A DNA stretch of 30,168 bases. Source: Methylococcaceae bacterium (GTDB lineage: Bacteria; Pseudomonadota; Gammaproteobacteria; Methylococcales; UBA1147). The notes beneath the pieces are model-generated. The model saw nothing but the letters and a program-made list of their open reading frames with translations, did no database searches and was not told the origin of the DNA. Where the stretch lies: NCBI GenBank assembly GCA_022616595.1, contig JAKEEL010000198.1, forward strand, positions 1 through 30,168, given 5' to 3'. Shown here one piece after another: positions 14,097 through 22,981 of this stretch. Within the stretch, counting starts at the first letter, position 1. Every line of letters begins with the position of its first letter. The position numbers and the translations under genes were made by a program.

Positions 14097-16802
14097 TTAA
14101 TGCGCTTCATCCCAGTTCGTTCCAGCGCCGAGATCGACCAGCAAGGGTACTTTGAGCCGGGTGGTTCCGCTCATCAGTTCACGGATTTTGTGCATCGCCG
14201 GTTCGACTGCCTCATCCCGGATTTCAAAGACCAGTTCGTCGTGAACCTGCATGATCATTCGTGCCGCGATTCCGGATTCAAGAATCCACCGGTCGACATC
14301 GATCATGGCCTTTTTGATAATATCGGCCGCACTGCCCTGCATCGGCGCGTTGATTGCGGTGCGTTCGGCATACTGGCGCTGTTGCGGATTCTTCGATCGG
14401 ATGTCCGGAAGGTACAAACGCCGGCCGAACATAGTTTCGACGTAACCTTGTCCGCGGGCCAATTCCCGGGTCTTGTCCATGTACCGGCTGACCCCCGGGT
14501 AACGCGCGAAATAAAGGTCGATATAGGACTGCGCCTCGCCGCGCGCAATGCCGAGTTGTCTCGCGAGGCCGAACGCGGACATCCCGTAAATCAAACCGAA
14601 ATTGATCGCCTTCGCGGACCGCCGCTGGTCCTTGGTGACCGAATCGAGTGGCACGCCGAATACTTCTGAGGCGGTGGTACTATGGATATCGAGCCCTTCG
14701 GCGAAGGCTTGGAGCAGGTTGGAATCATCCGAAAGATGGGCCATGATGCGCAATTCGATCTGCGAATAATCGGCCGCCACCAGTTTGCTGCCCGCGGGGG
14801 CGACAAAGGCCTGCCGGATGCGCCTGCCTTCGGCCGTTCGGATCGGGATATTCTGAAGATTCGGATCGGCCGATGACAGCCTTCCGGTGGCTGCGACCGC
14901 CTGGTGATAAGAGGTATGCACGCGGCCGGTGCGCTGGTTGATCTGCTCCGGCAGCCGGTCGGTATACGTGGATTTGAGCTTGCTCATGCCGCGGTGTTCG
15001 AGAATCAATTTCGGCAACGGATAATCGAGCGCGAGGTCTTGCAGAGCCGCTTCGGCGGTCGAGGGTTGTCCCTTGGGTGTTTTTTTGCGCACCGGCAATC
15101 CGTGTTTTTCGTACAATATTTCCTGAATCTGTTTGGGCGAGCCCAGGTTGAACGCCTCCCCGGCCAGTTTGAAGGCCTCCTGTTCGATCTCCTTCATCTT
15201 TTCGGCCAATTCCCGGCTCTGTTCGCCCAGGAGATCCGCTTCGATCAGAACCCCGTGCTGTTCCATCCTCGCGAGCACCGGCACCAGCGGGACTTCGATC
15301 TCGCGGTACAATGCGGAGAGCGCCGGTTCTGCATCGAGTCGCGGCCAGAGTGCGAGATGCAGCTGCAAGGTGATGTCGGCGTCCTCGGCGGCGTAGGGCG
15401 TGGCCTCTTCCAGGGGAACCTGTTGAAAAGGGATTTGCTTCGCGCCCTTGCCCGTCACATCCTCGTAATGAATCGTCTGGTGGTTCAGAAACTTCAAGGC
15501 GAGCGAATCCATGTCGTGGCGGGTTCCGGTGCTGTTCAGCACATAGGATTCGAGCATCGTGTCGTGCGTGATCCCGCGTAGTTCGATGCCGTGGTTGCTC
15601 AGGACATTCGCGTCGTATTTCAGGTTTTGGCCGAGTTTCGCGCGGTCCGGGTTTTCGAGCAGGGGTTTGAGTCGGGCCAGCACCCGTTCGCGGTCCAGTT
15701 GCGGAGGTGCGCCGGGATATTCGTGCGCGAGCGGCACGTAAGCCGCGTGGCCTTTTTCGACCGCGAAGGAGACGCCCACAATAAGGGCTTCGGCATAATT
15801 GAGACTCGTGGTTTCCGTGTCGAATGCGAACAAATCGGCATTCGAGAGCCCTTCGATCCAGTTTGCGAGATGGGCCTCGGTGAGGACGGTCTCGTAATGA
15901 GCATCCGAGGCGGATTTTTTCACCGGATTCGCTTCGGGTCTTGATTCGACAAGCTGCTTCAGCCAGGATGAAAACTCATATTTTTCTAGAAGCGATCGTA
16001 ACCTGGTCAGGTCCTCGGCCGTCCGTCGCAGAGAATCCAGGCTTAGATCCAGTGCCACGTCGCATTTGATCGTGGTCAGCGTCCTGGACAGCGGCAATCG
16101 ATCGAGACAGGCGCGCAGATTTTCACCGACCTTGCCCTTGATCTCTTCCGCGCGCCCGATCAGTCCGTCGATCGATTCGAACTGATTCAGCCATTTCGCG
16201 GCCGTCTTGGGACCGACGTTCGGGACTCCCGGAATATTGTCCACGCTATCGCCGACCAGTGCCAGATAATCGATGATCTGGTCGGGCCGGACCCCGAATT
16301 TATCGAGTACACCTTGGGCATCCAATCGAGTCGCCGACATCGAATTTTCGAGGATTACCGAGTCGTTGACCAACTGGGCCATGTCCTTGTCGCCCGTCGA
16401 AATAATCACCGAGTGGCCTGAAGCGGTCGCGGTTTTCGTCAAAGTCCCGATGACATCGTCGGCTTCGACCCCCTCGACCAGTACCAGCGGAATTCCCATG
16501 GCGCGGATCAATTCGTGTAGTGGTGCGATCTGCGCCCTGAGATCTTCCGCGAGCGGTGGGCGGTTGGCTTTGTATTCGGGATACAGGTCGTCGCGAAAGG
16601 TTTTGCCGGGCGCATCGAAAACCACGATGAAATGCGGGGTCGGGTACGTGTCGAGCATTTTCCGGAGCATATTGGCGACCCCGAGAATCGCTCCGGTCGG
16701 ATGCCCCTTGGAATTGGTCAGCGGAGGCAGGGCGTGAAAGGCCCGGAACAAAAACGAGGATCCATCGACCAGGACAACCACGGATTCGGGATTGAAGGGC
16801 AT
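14097..16802 (-). CDS. polA: DNA polymerase I
   Basis: 901 residues from ATG 16802, chosen because homologues start just before VVVLVDGSSFLFRAFHALPP; an ATG at 16853 would add 17 unrelated residues. Domains in order: 5'-3' flap exonuclease (1 to about 290) with VVFDAPGKTFRDDLYPEYKA, GVEADDVIGT and STGDKDMAQLV; 3'-5' proofreading exonuclease (about 315-500) with FAFDTETTSL, LGQNLKYDANVL, HDTMLESYVLNSTGTRHDMD and YAAEDADITLQ, so the DEDD residues look intact; polymerase domain with AADYSQIELRIMAHLS, RRSAKAINFGLIYGMSAFGLA and VHDELVFEI. It fills Okazaki gaps and acts in excision repair. All three activities appear complete. It diverges from rpe and is followed by a predicted small RNA and terminator. 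Confidence 0.98.
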   Translation of the reverse strand: MPFNPESVVVLVDGSSFLFRAFHALPPLTNSKGHPTGAILGVANMLRKMLDTYPTPHFIVVFDAPGKTFRDDLYPEYKANRPPLAEDLRAQIAPLHELIRAMGIPLVLVEGVEADDVIGTLTKTATASGHSVIISTGDKDMAQLVNDSVILENSMSATRLDAQGVLDKFGVRPDQIIDYLALVGDSVDNIPGVPNVGPKTAAKWLNQFESIDGLIGRAEEIKGKVGENLRACLDRLPLSRTLTTIKCDVALDLSLDSLRRTAEDLTRLRSLLEKYEFSSWLKQLVESRPEANPVKKSASDAHYETVLTEAHLANWIEGLSNADLFAFDTETTSLNYAEALIVGVSFAVEKGHAAYVPLAHEYPGAPPQLDRERVLARLKPLLENPDRAKLGQNLKYDANVLSNHGIELRGITHDTMLESYVLNSTGTRHDMDSLALKFLNHQTIHYEDVTGKGAKQIPFQQVPLEEATPYAAEDADITLQLHLALWPRLDAEPALSALYREIEVPLVPVLARMEQHGVLIEADLLGEQSRELAEKMKEIEQEAFKLAGEAFNLGSPKQIQEILYEKHGLPVRKKTPKGQPSTAEAALQDLALDYPLPKLILEHRGMSKLKSTYTDRLPEQINQRTGRVHTSYHQAVAATGRLSSADPNLQNIPIRTAEGRRIRQAFVAPAGSKLVAADYSQIELRIMAHLSDDSNLLQAFAEGLDIHSTTASEVFGVPLDSVTKDQRRSAKAINFGLIYGMSAFGLARQLGIARGEAQSYIDLYFARYPGVSRYMDKTRELARGQGYVETMFGRRLYLPDIRSKNPQQRQYAERTAINAPMQGSAADIIKKAMIDVDRWILESGIAARMIMQVHDELVFEIRDEAVEPAMHKIRELMSGTTRLKVPLLVDLGAGTNWDEAH

Positions 16803-16907
16803 AACAATAGGCGGGCGCAAGAACAGTGAAAAGAGGGTTAATGTGCCAGACATTCAAGTCAAGATAAAGGGGAATGGCCGGCGGGCACACTGAAAGCCGT
16901 TTCGCAG

Positions 16908-16936
16908 CTGATAATTTCTATCGAATCGATTAGAAT
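16908..16936 (+). promoter_or_regulatory. possible promoter for rpe-gph
   Basis: TAGAAT at 16931-16936 (five of six to the -10 consensus) lies 17 bases after CTGATA at 16908-16913 (four of six to the -35). It would start transcription about 25 bases before the rpe ATG at 16967. Confidence 0.35.
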
Positions 16937-16966
16937 ACCCGGCCATTTCGAATGCTTCTCGATGCC

Positions 16967-17644
16967 ATGTCCGAGTACTGGATAGCGCCTTCCATCTTAG
17001 CCGCCGATTTTGCCCGGCTCGGTCAGGACGTCGAGCGCGTTTTGGCCGCGGGTGCGGATCTGATTCATTTCGATGTGATGGACAACCACTATGTTCCGAA
17101 CCTGACTTTCGGGCCGATGCTGTGCAAGGCGCTCAGGAACTATGGCATTCGGGCGCCGATCGATGTGCATCTGATGATCCGTCCGGTCGATCGGATCATC
17201 CCGGATTTCGCCGAAGCGGGCGCGGACTGGATTACCTTTCACCCGGAGGCTTCCGAGCATATCGACCGGACCCTGCAAGTGATCCGGGATCAAGGTTGCC
17301 GGGCCGGGCTGGTTTTCAATCCGGCCACCCCGCTGCATTATCTGGATCACGTGATGGAACGGCTGGACATGATCCTGTTGATGTCGGTCAATCCGGGTTT
17401 CGGCGGACAGATTTTCATCCCGAGGGTCCTCGACAAGCTGCGCCGGGTGCGCAAGCGCATTCAAGAATCGGGTCTCCCGATACGTCTCGAAATCGACGGA
17501 GGCGTGAATGAAAACAACATCCGGGAAATCGCCGCGGCGGGCGCCGATACCTTCGTGTCCGGTTCCGCGATTTTCGGCCGGGACGACTGCCGCGAGGTGA
17601 TTGCAGCGATGCGCCGCGAGCTGGCCCGCGTGCAAGAAAATTGA
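16967..17644 (+). CDS. rpe: ribulose-phosphate 3-epimerase
   Basis: 225 residues from the ATG at 16967 (MSEYWIAPSILAADFARLG); an ATG five codons earlier (16952) is less typical. It interconverts ribulose 5-phosphate and xylulose 5-phosphate in the pentose phosphate and Calvin cycles. TIM-barrel motifs: APSILAADFARL, DLIHFDVMDNHYVPNLTFGP (metal-binding His and Asp), PIDVHLMI, ITFHPEAS, LLMSVNPGFGGQIF, LEIDGGVNENNI and FVSGSAIF, all as in canonical Rpe. The gph start is two bases after its stop, the usual rpe-gph pairing. No Shine-Dalgarno is evident. Confidence 0.97.
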   Translation: MSEYWIAPSILAADFARLGQDVERVLAAGADLIHFDVMDNHYVPNLTFGPMLCKALRNYGIRAPIDVHLMIRPVDRIIPDFAEAGADWITFHPEASEHIDRTLQVIRDQGCRAGLVFNPATPLHYLDHVMERLDMILLMSVNPGFGGQIFIPRVLDKLRRVRKRIQESGLPIRLEIDGGVNENNIREIAAAGADTFVSGSAIFGRDDCREVIAAMRRELARVQEN

Positions 17645-17646
17645 TC

Positions 17647-18321
17647 ATGGCCCGGCCGCGATTGGTGGTCATCGATCTGGACGGGACGCTGATCGACAGC
17701 GCGCCGGACCTTATTTTTGCCGCGCAGAAGATGCTGGAGCAACTCGGCCAGGAGCCGGTCGGCGCCGAAGAGATCCGTAACTGGATCGGCAACGGCGTCA
17801 CCATGCTGGTCAAAAGGGTGCTTACCCGGAAAATAGAACCCGACGAACCGGTAAACGGCTTCGATCGGGCCCAGCAAATTTTTTCCGATCTGTATGCGGC
17901 GAACCTCAGCGAGCGCAGCCGCCTTTATCCGGGAGTCCAGGAAGGACTGGAAGAACTGCGGCGGGAAGGTTTCTTGCTTGCCTGCATTACCAACAAGCAT
18001 TCCCGTTTTACGGGCCGGCTCCTCGAACAAATTGGTTTGGCGGGATATTTCCGGTCGGTGGTCTGCGGGGATACCTATGAGGAACGCAAGCCGCACCCGA
18101 TGCCGTTGCTGAAAACCGCCGAGCGGTTTAATATCGAGCCTTGCGAGGCCGTCATGGTCGGCGATTCGATCAATGACGTCCGGGCCGCGCGCGCCGCAGG
18201 TTTCCTTTCGGTCTGCGTGCCCTACGGTTACGTCGGGAGCTATACGGTCGAGGAACTCGGAGCGGACCATGTGATTGAATCGATCGCGGAATTACCCGCG
18301 CTCCTCGCGACTGCGATCTGA
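17647..18321 (+). CDS. gph: phosphoglycolate phosphatase
   Basis: 224 residues of the HAD superfamily. Motif I is VVIDLDGTLIDSAPD near the N-terminus, with the nucleophile in DLDGT. Motif II is the Thr in LACITNKHSRFTG, with the Lys in ERKPHPMP, and motif III is MVGDSINDVRAARAAGF. It removes phosphate from 2-phosphoglycolate, arising from DNA-end repair or Rubisco oxygenation. The ATG at 17647 follows the rpe stop by two bases; a TTG two codons earlier is in frame but unlikely. The rpe-gph-trpE order is common in Proteobacteria. Confidence 0.95.
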   Translation: MARPRLVVIDLDGTLIDSAPDLIFAAQKMLEQLGQEPVGAEEIRNWIGNGVTMLVKRVLTRKIEPDEPVNGFDRAQQIFSDLYAANLSERSRLYPGVQEGLEELRREGFLLACITNKHSRFTGRLLEQIGLAGYFRSVVCGDTYEERKPHPMPLLKTAERFNIEPCEAVMVGDSINDVRAARAAGFLSVCVPYGYVGSYTVEELGADHVIESIAELPALLATAI

Positions 18322-18334
18322 ATTTTAACGCTGA

Positions 18335-18463
18335 ATGATCGGGTATCTATGTGAATCTCAGAGAACGATGGTGTTTCGGCGCCCGGCTGTGAACCGAAAT
18401 GGCCGCGGCTCGGAATCCGAATCGCCGCCTGTCCCTCATGACTCTGAAATCTGGCATCCATGA
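18335..18463 (+). CDS. possible upstream open frame coupled to trpE
   Basis: A 42-codon frame (starts MIGYLCESQR, ends SEIWHP) whose TGA overlaps the trpE ATG as ATGA. trpE lacks an evident Shine-Dalgarno, so coupling could help its translation. It holds a single Trp near the end, not the tandem Trp codons of a classical leader peptide, and it has no clear ribosome site of its own. Chance is a serious alternative. Confidence 0.2.
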   Translation: MIGYLCESQRTMVFRRPAVNRNGRGSESESPPVPHDSEIWHP

Positions 18464-19947
18464 AACCCGATCAATTTAGACTGTTTGCCGAGCAAGGCTA
18501 CAATCATGTCCCGGTCGCGCGCGAGATTCTGGCGGATCTGGATACTCCGCTGAGCGCCTATCTCAAACTGGCTGAAGGGCCTTATTCCTATTTGTTCGAG
18601 TCGGTTCACGGGGGTGAACAGTGGGGGCGTTATTCGATCATTGGCCTGCCGTGCCGGACCGTTTTAAAAATCACGGGCTTTTCGATCCGGGTCGAGACCT
18701 GTGGAAAGCTCGTCGAGTGCGCGGATAACCGGCAGCCATTCAACTGGGTCGAGCAGTTCATCGCGCGCTATAAAGTTCCTGAAATCGAAGGCCTGCCGCG
18801 ATTCAATGGCGGCCTGGTCGGTTATTTTGGATACGAGACGATCAGCTACATCGAGCCTCGCTTGAGGCGCGAGGACAAGGCCGATCCCTTGGGCACGCCC
18901 GACATACTGCTGATGGTTTCCGAGGATCTCGTGGTTTTCGATAATCTGAGCGGGAAACTTTTAATCATCACGCATGTGGATCCGCGCGCGCGCGACGCGT
19001 TCGAGTCCGCACAAAAACGGTTGAATGAACTGGAGAGCCGATTGCGGGACGCCAAGGCGGTCCCCGCTTCTCACAAGCCGAGGATGGTGGGCGAAACCGA
19101 TTTCGTATCGGGTTTCACCCGGCAGGGATTCGAAGACGCGGTGGCCCGGGTCAGGGATTACATCGGCGCAGGCGATGTGATGCAGGTCGTGCTGTCGCAG
19201 CGGCTGTCGATTCCTTTTCATGCGTCTCCTTTGGATCTCTACCGCGCTTTGCGTTGCCTGAACCCTTCTCCATACCTGTATTTTTTGAATCTGGGCGATT
19301 TTTACATCGTCGGCTCGTCACCTGAAATTCTGGTTCGTCTCGAAGACGCTACGGTGACCGTGCGTCCGATCGCCGGAACCCGTCCGCGCGGCAAGAGCCA
19401 GGACGAGGACCGGGAATTGGAACGGGATTTATTGGCCGATCCGAAAGAGCTCGCCGAGCATCTGATGCTGATCGATCTGGGCCGCAACGATGTCGGGCGG
19501 GTCGCGAAAACCGGAACGGTCAAGCTGACCGATAAAATGATCATCGAGCGCTATTCGCATGTCATGCATATCGTGTCCAATGTCACGGGTGCCTTGCAGG
19601 AAGGGAAAAATGCCTTCGACGTGTTGTCGGCGACCTTTCCCGCGGGAACGGTCAGCGGGGCTCCGAAGATCCGGGCGATGGAGATCATCGACGAGATGGA
19701 GCCGGTCAAACGCGGAGTGTATTCCGGCGCGGTGGGCTATATCGGATGGTCCGGCAATCTCGATACCGCGATCGCGATCCGCACCGCCGTGATCAAGGAC
19801 CATGCTTTGCATATCCAGGCCGGGGCCGGGATCGTCTATGATTCCGTGCCGCGCAAGGAATGGGAGGAAACCATGAACAAGGGGCGTGCGATTTTCCGCG
19901 CCGTCGCGATGGCCGAGGCCGGGCTGAACGGAGGAGACGCGCGATGA
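18460..19947 (+). CDS. trpE: anthranilate synthase component I
   Basis: 495 residues. TrpE converts chorismate to anthranilate using ammonia supplied by TrpG, the first step of tryptophan synthesis. The N-terminal part has DTPLSAYLKLAEGPYSYLFES, the tryptophan feedback-binding LLES-like element. The catalytic part has IGAGDVMQVVLSQRL, FYIVGSSPEILVR, RPIAGTRPRG, LMLIDLGRNDVGRV, SHVMHIVSNV, FPAGTVSGAPKIRAMEII and IQAGAGIVYDSVP, all typical and intact. The stop overlaps the trpG start by ATGA. The 138 bases upstream hold no clear terminator-antiterminator pair; a possible overlapping upstream frame is listed separately. Confidence 0.98.
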   Translation: MKPDQFRLFAEQGYNHVPVAREILADLDTPLSAYLKLAEGPYSYLFESVHGGEQWGRYSIIGLPCRTVLKITGFSIRVETCGKLVECADNRQPFNWVEQFIARYKVPEIEGLPRFNGGLVGYFGYETISYIEPRLRREDKADPLGTPDILLMVSEDLVVFDNLSGKLLIITHVDPRARDAFESAQKRLNELESRLRDAKAVPASHKPRMVGETDFVSGFTRQGFEDAVARVRDYIGAGDVMQVVLSQRLSIPFHASPLDLYRALRCLNPSPYLYFLNLGDFYIVGSSPEILVRLEDATVTVRPIAGTRPRGKSQDEDRELERDLLADPKELAEHLMLIDLGRNDVGRVAKTGTVKLTDKMIIERYSHVMHIVSNVTGALQEGKNAFDVLSATFPAGTVSGAPKIRAMEIIDEMEPVKRGVYSGAVGYIGWSGNLDTAIAIRTAVIKDHALHIQAGAGIVYDSVPRKEWEETMNKGRAIFRAVAMAEAGLNGGDAR

Positions 19948-20534
19948 GCCGCAATAAGATCGTCATGGTGGACAATTACGATTCGTTCACCTACAACCTG
20001 GTTCAGTACCTCGCCGAACTCGGCGGCGAGGTCGAAGTGGTCCGAAACGATCAGATCACCGTCAGCGAGCTCAAGCGCATGAAGCCGGACAGGATCGTGA
20101 TTTCTCCGGGTCCCTGCACACCGCTCCAAGCCGGGATTTCGGTGGAAACGATTCTGGAGTTTTCAGGAGTATGCCCGATTCTCGGAGTGTGCTTGGGCCA
20201 CCAGAGCATCGGTCATGCCTTCGGGGGCAGGATTGTTCGGGCCAAGATGATCATGCATGGCAAAACCTCCCTGATCCATCACAGCAGCCAGGGCGTTTTT
20301 TCGGGGCTTCCGAAACCTTTCGAAGCGACCCGCTATCATTCGCTGGTGATCGATCAGCCGAGTTTTCCGGATTGTCTTGAAATAACTGCCTGGACACAGG
20401 ACGACAACGGTGATCTCGATGAGATCATGGGCGTGCGGCATCGGAAATACGATCTGGAAGGCGTCCAGTTTCATCCGGAATCGATATTGACCGCGCATGG
20501 CCACGACCTTTTGCGCAATTTTCTGAGCAAATAG
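19944..20534 (+). CDS. trpG: anthranilate synthase component II (glutamine amidotransferase)
   Basis: 196 residues from the ATG overlapping the trpE stop. A class I glutamine amidotransferase: VDNYDSFTYNLVQYLAELG at the start, VISPGPCTPLQAGIS (oxyanion-loop region), GVCLGHQSIGHAFGG with catalytic Cys83, and GVQFHPESILTAHG with the catalytic His-x-Glu. It releases ammonia from glutamine for TrpE; the same protein often also serves PabB in folate synthesis. The length is that of a stand-alone TrpG, so it is not fused to TrpD. Confidence 0.97.
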   Translation: MSRNKIVMVDNYDSFTYNLVQYLAELGGEVEVVRNDQITVSELKRMKPDRIVISPGPCTPLQAGISVETILEFSGVCPILGVCLGHQSIGHAFGGRIVRAKMIMHGKTSLIHHSSQGVFSGLPKPFEATRYHSLVIDQPSFPDCLEITAWTQDDNGDLDEIMGVRHRKYDLEGVQFHPESILTAHGHDLLRNFLSK

Positions 20535-20538
20535 AAAG

Positions 20539-22464
20539 ATGCCCCGGATGACCGGCTCGACCAACAACATGGAAATCCAAGCGGCGCTGCAACAACTGCT
20601 CGACAAAAAGGACCTGAGTCCCGAAACCATGAGCCGCCTCATGCGGACTATCATGTCCGGCGGCGCGACCCCGGCCCAAATCGCGGGATTTCTGATCGCC
20701 TTGCGCTTGAAGGGGGAAACCGTCGATGAAATCGTCGCGGCGGCACAGGTTTTGCGGGAGTGCGGCACCCGAATTCCGGTTTCGAGCGAGCCTCTGGTCG
20801 ATACCTGCGGGACCGGCGGAGATGCGAGCGGGACCTTCAATATATCGACCGCGAGTGCATTCGTGGTCGCTGCCGCGGGTGGAGTCGTCGCGAAGCACGG
20901 TAACCGATCCGTGTCCAGCCGCTCGGGAAGCGCCGATGTGCTCGAGGCCGCCGGAGTCGCGCTGGATTTGTCACCGGAACAGGTCGCGCGCTGCATCGAG
21001 GAAACCGGAATCGGATTTTTGTTCGCGCCGGCCTTTAATGGTGCGATGAAATACTCCGCGGCGCCGCGCAAGGAGATGGGGGTCAGGACGCTCTTCAATC
21101 TGCTCGGTCCGCTGTCCAATCCGGCCGGAGCACCGAACCAGGTGCTCGGCGTATTTGCGGAAGTTTGGCTGGAACCCATGGCGCGTGCCCTGCAACGGCT
21201 CGGAAGCCGCCATGTACTCGTGTTGCACGCGGAGGATGGCCTGGATGAAATCAGCATCGCCGCGCCGACCCGAATCGCGGAACTGCGCGACGGCTGGTTC
21301 CGAACCTATACCGTGACGCCGGAGCACTTCGGGCTGAAGCGCGCGCCGCTGACGCACATTCTGGCTGACGGCCCCCAGTCCAGCCTCGGCATGATCATCG
21401 ATATCTTCGCAGGCAGCCAAGGCCCCGGCAGGGATATCGTGGCGATGAACGCGGGCGCCGCGATCTACGCGGCCGGATTGGCCGGGAGTCTGGAAGACGG
21501 CGTCAAACGCGCACAGCAGGTCATCGACGACGGTTCGGCGCGTTTGAAATTGAATGCCTTGGTCAAGTGGAGCCGGTCGGTCAAGGTTCCTGCTGCGGAA
21601 CCGGCTAAGGCCGGTGATTCAACGGTGCAACCGGCGTCTCCGGTTCGAATAAAGACAAAAGGCTTGCACGAAACGCCGGATGTGCTGCGTAACATTCTGC
21701 TTCATAAAGCCGAAGAGGTGGCCCGCCGCAAGTCCAGAATGAGCCTTGCCGACCTAGAGGCCCAAATCGAGGGTTGTTCAAAGCCGCGCGGATTTTATCG
21801 GAAGATCCAGGAACGATTGGACCAGGGACAAGCCGCGATCATCGCGGAAATCAAGAAAGCCTCGCCGAGCAAAGGAGTCATTCGGGAAAACTTTCAGCCG
21901 ATCCAGATCGCGCGAAGTTATGAGCAAAATGGTGCGGCCTGTATTTCGGTATTGACCGATCAGAAATTTTTCCAGGGTTCCGAGGTTTATCTACAGCTTG
22001 CGAGGAGCGCGTGCAGTCTTCCGGTCTTGAGGAAGGACTTCACGATCGATCCCTATCAGGTCATCGAGGCCAGGGCGATCGAAGCCGATTGCATTCTGCT
22101 GATCGTCGCGGCGCTCGAGGACGCGTTGATGAAAGAACTCGCCGATACCGCTGCCGGACTCGGCATGGACGTTTTGGTCGAAGTCCATGATTTCGAAGAG
22201 ATCGAGCGTGCTTTGAAGCTCGATCTGCCGCTTCTCGGAATCAATAACCGCGACCTTAGAACCTTCGAAACCCGCCTCGACACGACCTTGGATTTGTCGA
22301 AATATGTTCCGAGCGACAAGATCCTCGTGACGGAAAGCGGCATTCACGGCCCGGCGGATGTCCGCTGGATGCGGGAGCATGCGGTCCACGCTTTTCTGAT
22401 CGGGGAAGCGTTCATGCAGGCCGACGAGCCCGGCGTTAAACTCCGGGAGATGCTCGAAGGTTAA
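20539..22464 (+). CDS. trpDC: fused anthranilate phosphoribosyltransferase / indole-3-glycerol-phosphate synthase
   Basis: 641 residues in a single uninterrupted frame. Residues 11-345 are TrpD: VDTCGTGGDASGTFNIST (PRPP site), KHGNRSVSSRSGSADVLEAAG, VRTLFNLLGPLSNPAGAPNQVLGV and a typical end, AGAAIYAAGLAGSLEDGVKRA. An Ala/Pro/Thr-rich linker follows (about 347-380). TrpC fills 382-641: LRNILLHKAEEVARRKSRM, AIIAEIKKASPSKG, ISVLTDQKFFQGS, LPVLRKDFTIDPYQV, LLGINNRDLRTFET and ILVTESGIHG. It thus covers the second and fourth steps of tryptophan synthesis. In most proteobacteria trpD and trpC are separate adjacent genes, so the fusion is unusual. Starts at 20539, 20548 or 20569 are possible; I chose the one four bases behind trpG. 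trpF, trpB and trpA are not in the window. Confidence 0.95.
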   Translation: MPRMTGSTNNMEIQAALQQLLDKKDLSPETMSRLMRTIMSGGATPAQIAGFLIALRLKGETVDEIVAAAQVLRECGTRIPVSSEPLVDTCGTGGDASGTFNISTASAFVVAAAGGVVAKHGNRSVSSRSGSADVLEAAGVALDLSPEQVARCIEETGIGFLFAPAFNGAMKYSAAPRKEMGVRTLFNLLGPLSNPAGAPNQVLGVFAEVWLEPMARALQRLGSRHVLVLHAEDGLDEISIAAPTRIAELRDGWFRTYTVTPEHFGLKRAPLTHILADGPQSSLGMIIDIFAGSQGPGRDIVAMNAGAAIYAAGLAGSLEDGVKRAQQVIDDGSARLKLNALVKWSRSVKVPAAEPAKAGDSTVQPASPVRIKTKGLHETPDVLRNILLHKAEEVARRKSRMSLADLEAQIEGCSKPRGFYRKIQERLDQGQAAIIAEIKKASPSKGVIRENFQPIQIARSYEQNGAACISVLTDQKFFQGSEVYLQLARSACSLPVLRKDFTIDPYQVIEARAIEADCILLIVAALEDALMKELADTAAGLGMDVLVEVHDFEEIERALKLDLPLLGINNRDLRTFETRLDTTLDLSKYVPSDKILVTESGIHGPADVRWMREHAVHAFLIGEAFMQADEPGVKLREMLEG

Positions 22465-22570
22465 AATAATCGATTCGCGCTTGCCGCGATTCACTGAAGC
22501 CTTTGCCGACAATCCTTCTTAGCTCGCCCGAGATCGTGATCCAAAAGGCACCATTGGCTTCATGGCAACG

Positions 22571-22981
22571 CTACTGCTGCACCGTCACAAAGGACAGCCT
22601 GCCGATTCCGGATCGCTGCGCGGCGGCCATGACCTTGGCAACGGAGTCGAACAGCGCGGCGCGATCAGCCTGAAGTTGTATGCTGATCTTGGGGTCGCGT
22701 TCCTGCAAGGCCTTCAGCTCGGCTTCCAAACCTTCCAGCTTTACCTGCTTGTCGTCCAGCATCGGTTCCCCGGCGGCGTTCACGCTGAGTATGGTGACGT
22801 GCTTATCCGGCGCCGGCTCGGTTTGTTCGGTCTTGGGCAATTTGACCCGAACGACCTGCGTCAGCAGGGGCGCGGTGACGATGAACACCACCAGCAATAC
22901 CAGCATCACATCCACCAGCGGCGTGACGTTGATCTCGCTCATCTCACTGCCTTCGTCTTCATTTCGTAACTGTATCGCCAT
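22571..22981 (-). CDS. exbD: ExbD/TolR-type biopolymer transport protein
   Basis: 136 residues. The N-terminal INVTPLVDVMLVLLVVFIV contains the membrane helix with Asp24, the proton-carrying residue of ExbD and TolR. A periplasmic domain follows (TILSVNAAGEPMLDDKQV to the end). ExbD works with ExbB to couple the proton gradient to TonB. Its ATG lies inside the end of exbB (23-base overlap), so the two are coupled. It converges with trpDC. Confidence 0.93.
   Translation of the reverse strand: MAIQLRNEDEGSEMSEINVTPLVDVMLVLLVVFIVTAPLLTQVVRVKLPKTEQTEPAPDKHVTILSVNAAGEPMLDDKQVKLEGLEAELKALQERDPKISIQLQADRAALFDSVAKVMAAAQRSGIGRLSFVTVQQ

Noticed and set aside
20163..21257. Open frame of 364 codons antisense to trpG/trpDC
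   Set aside because: It lies wholly opposite strongly conserved trp coding sequence and shows Ser/Arg/Ala-rich antisense composition.
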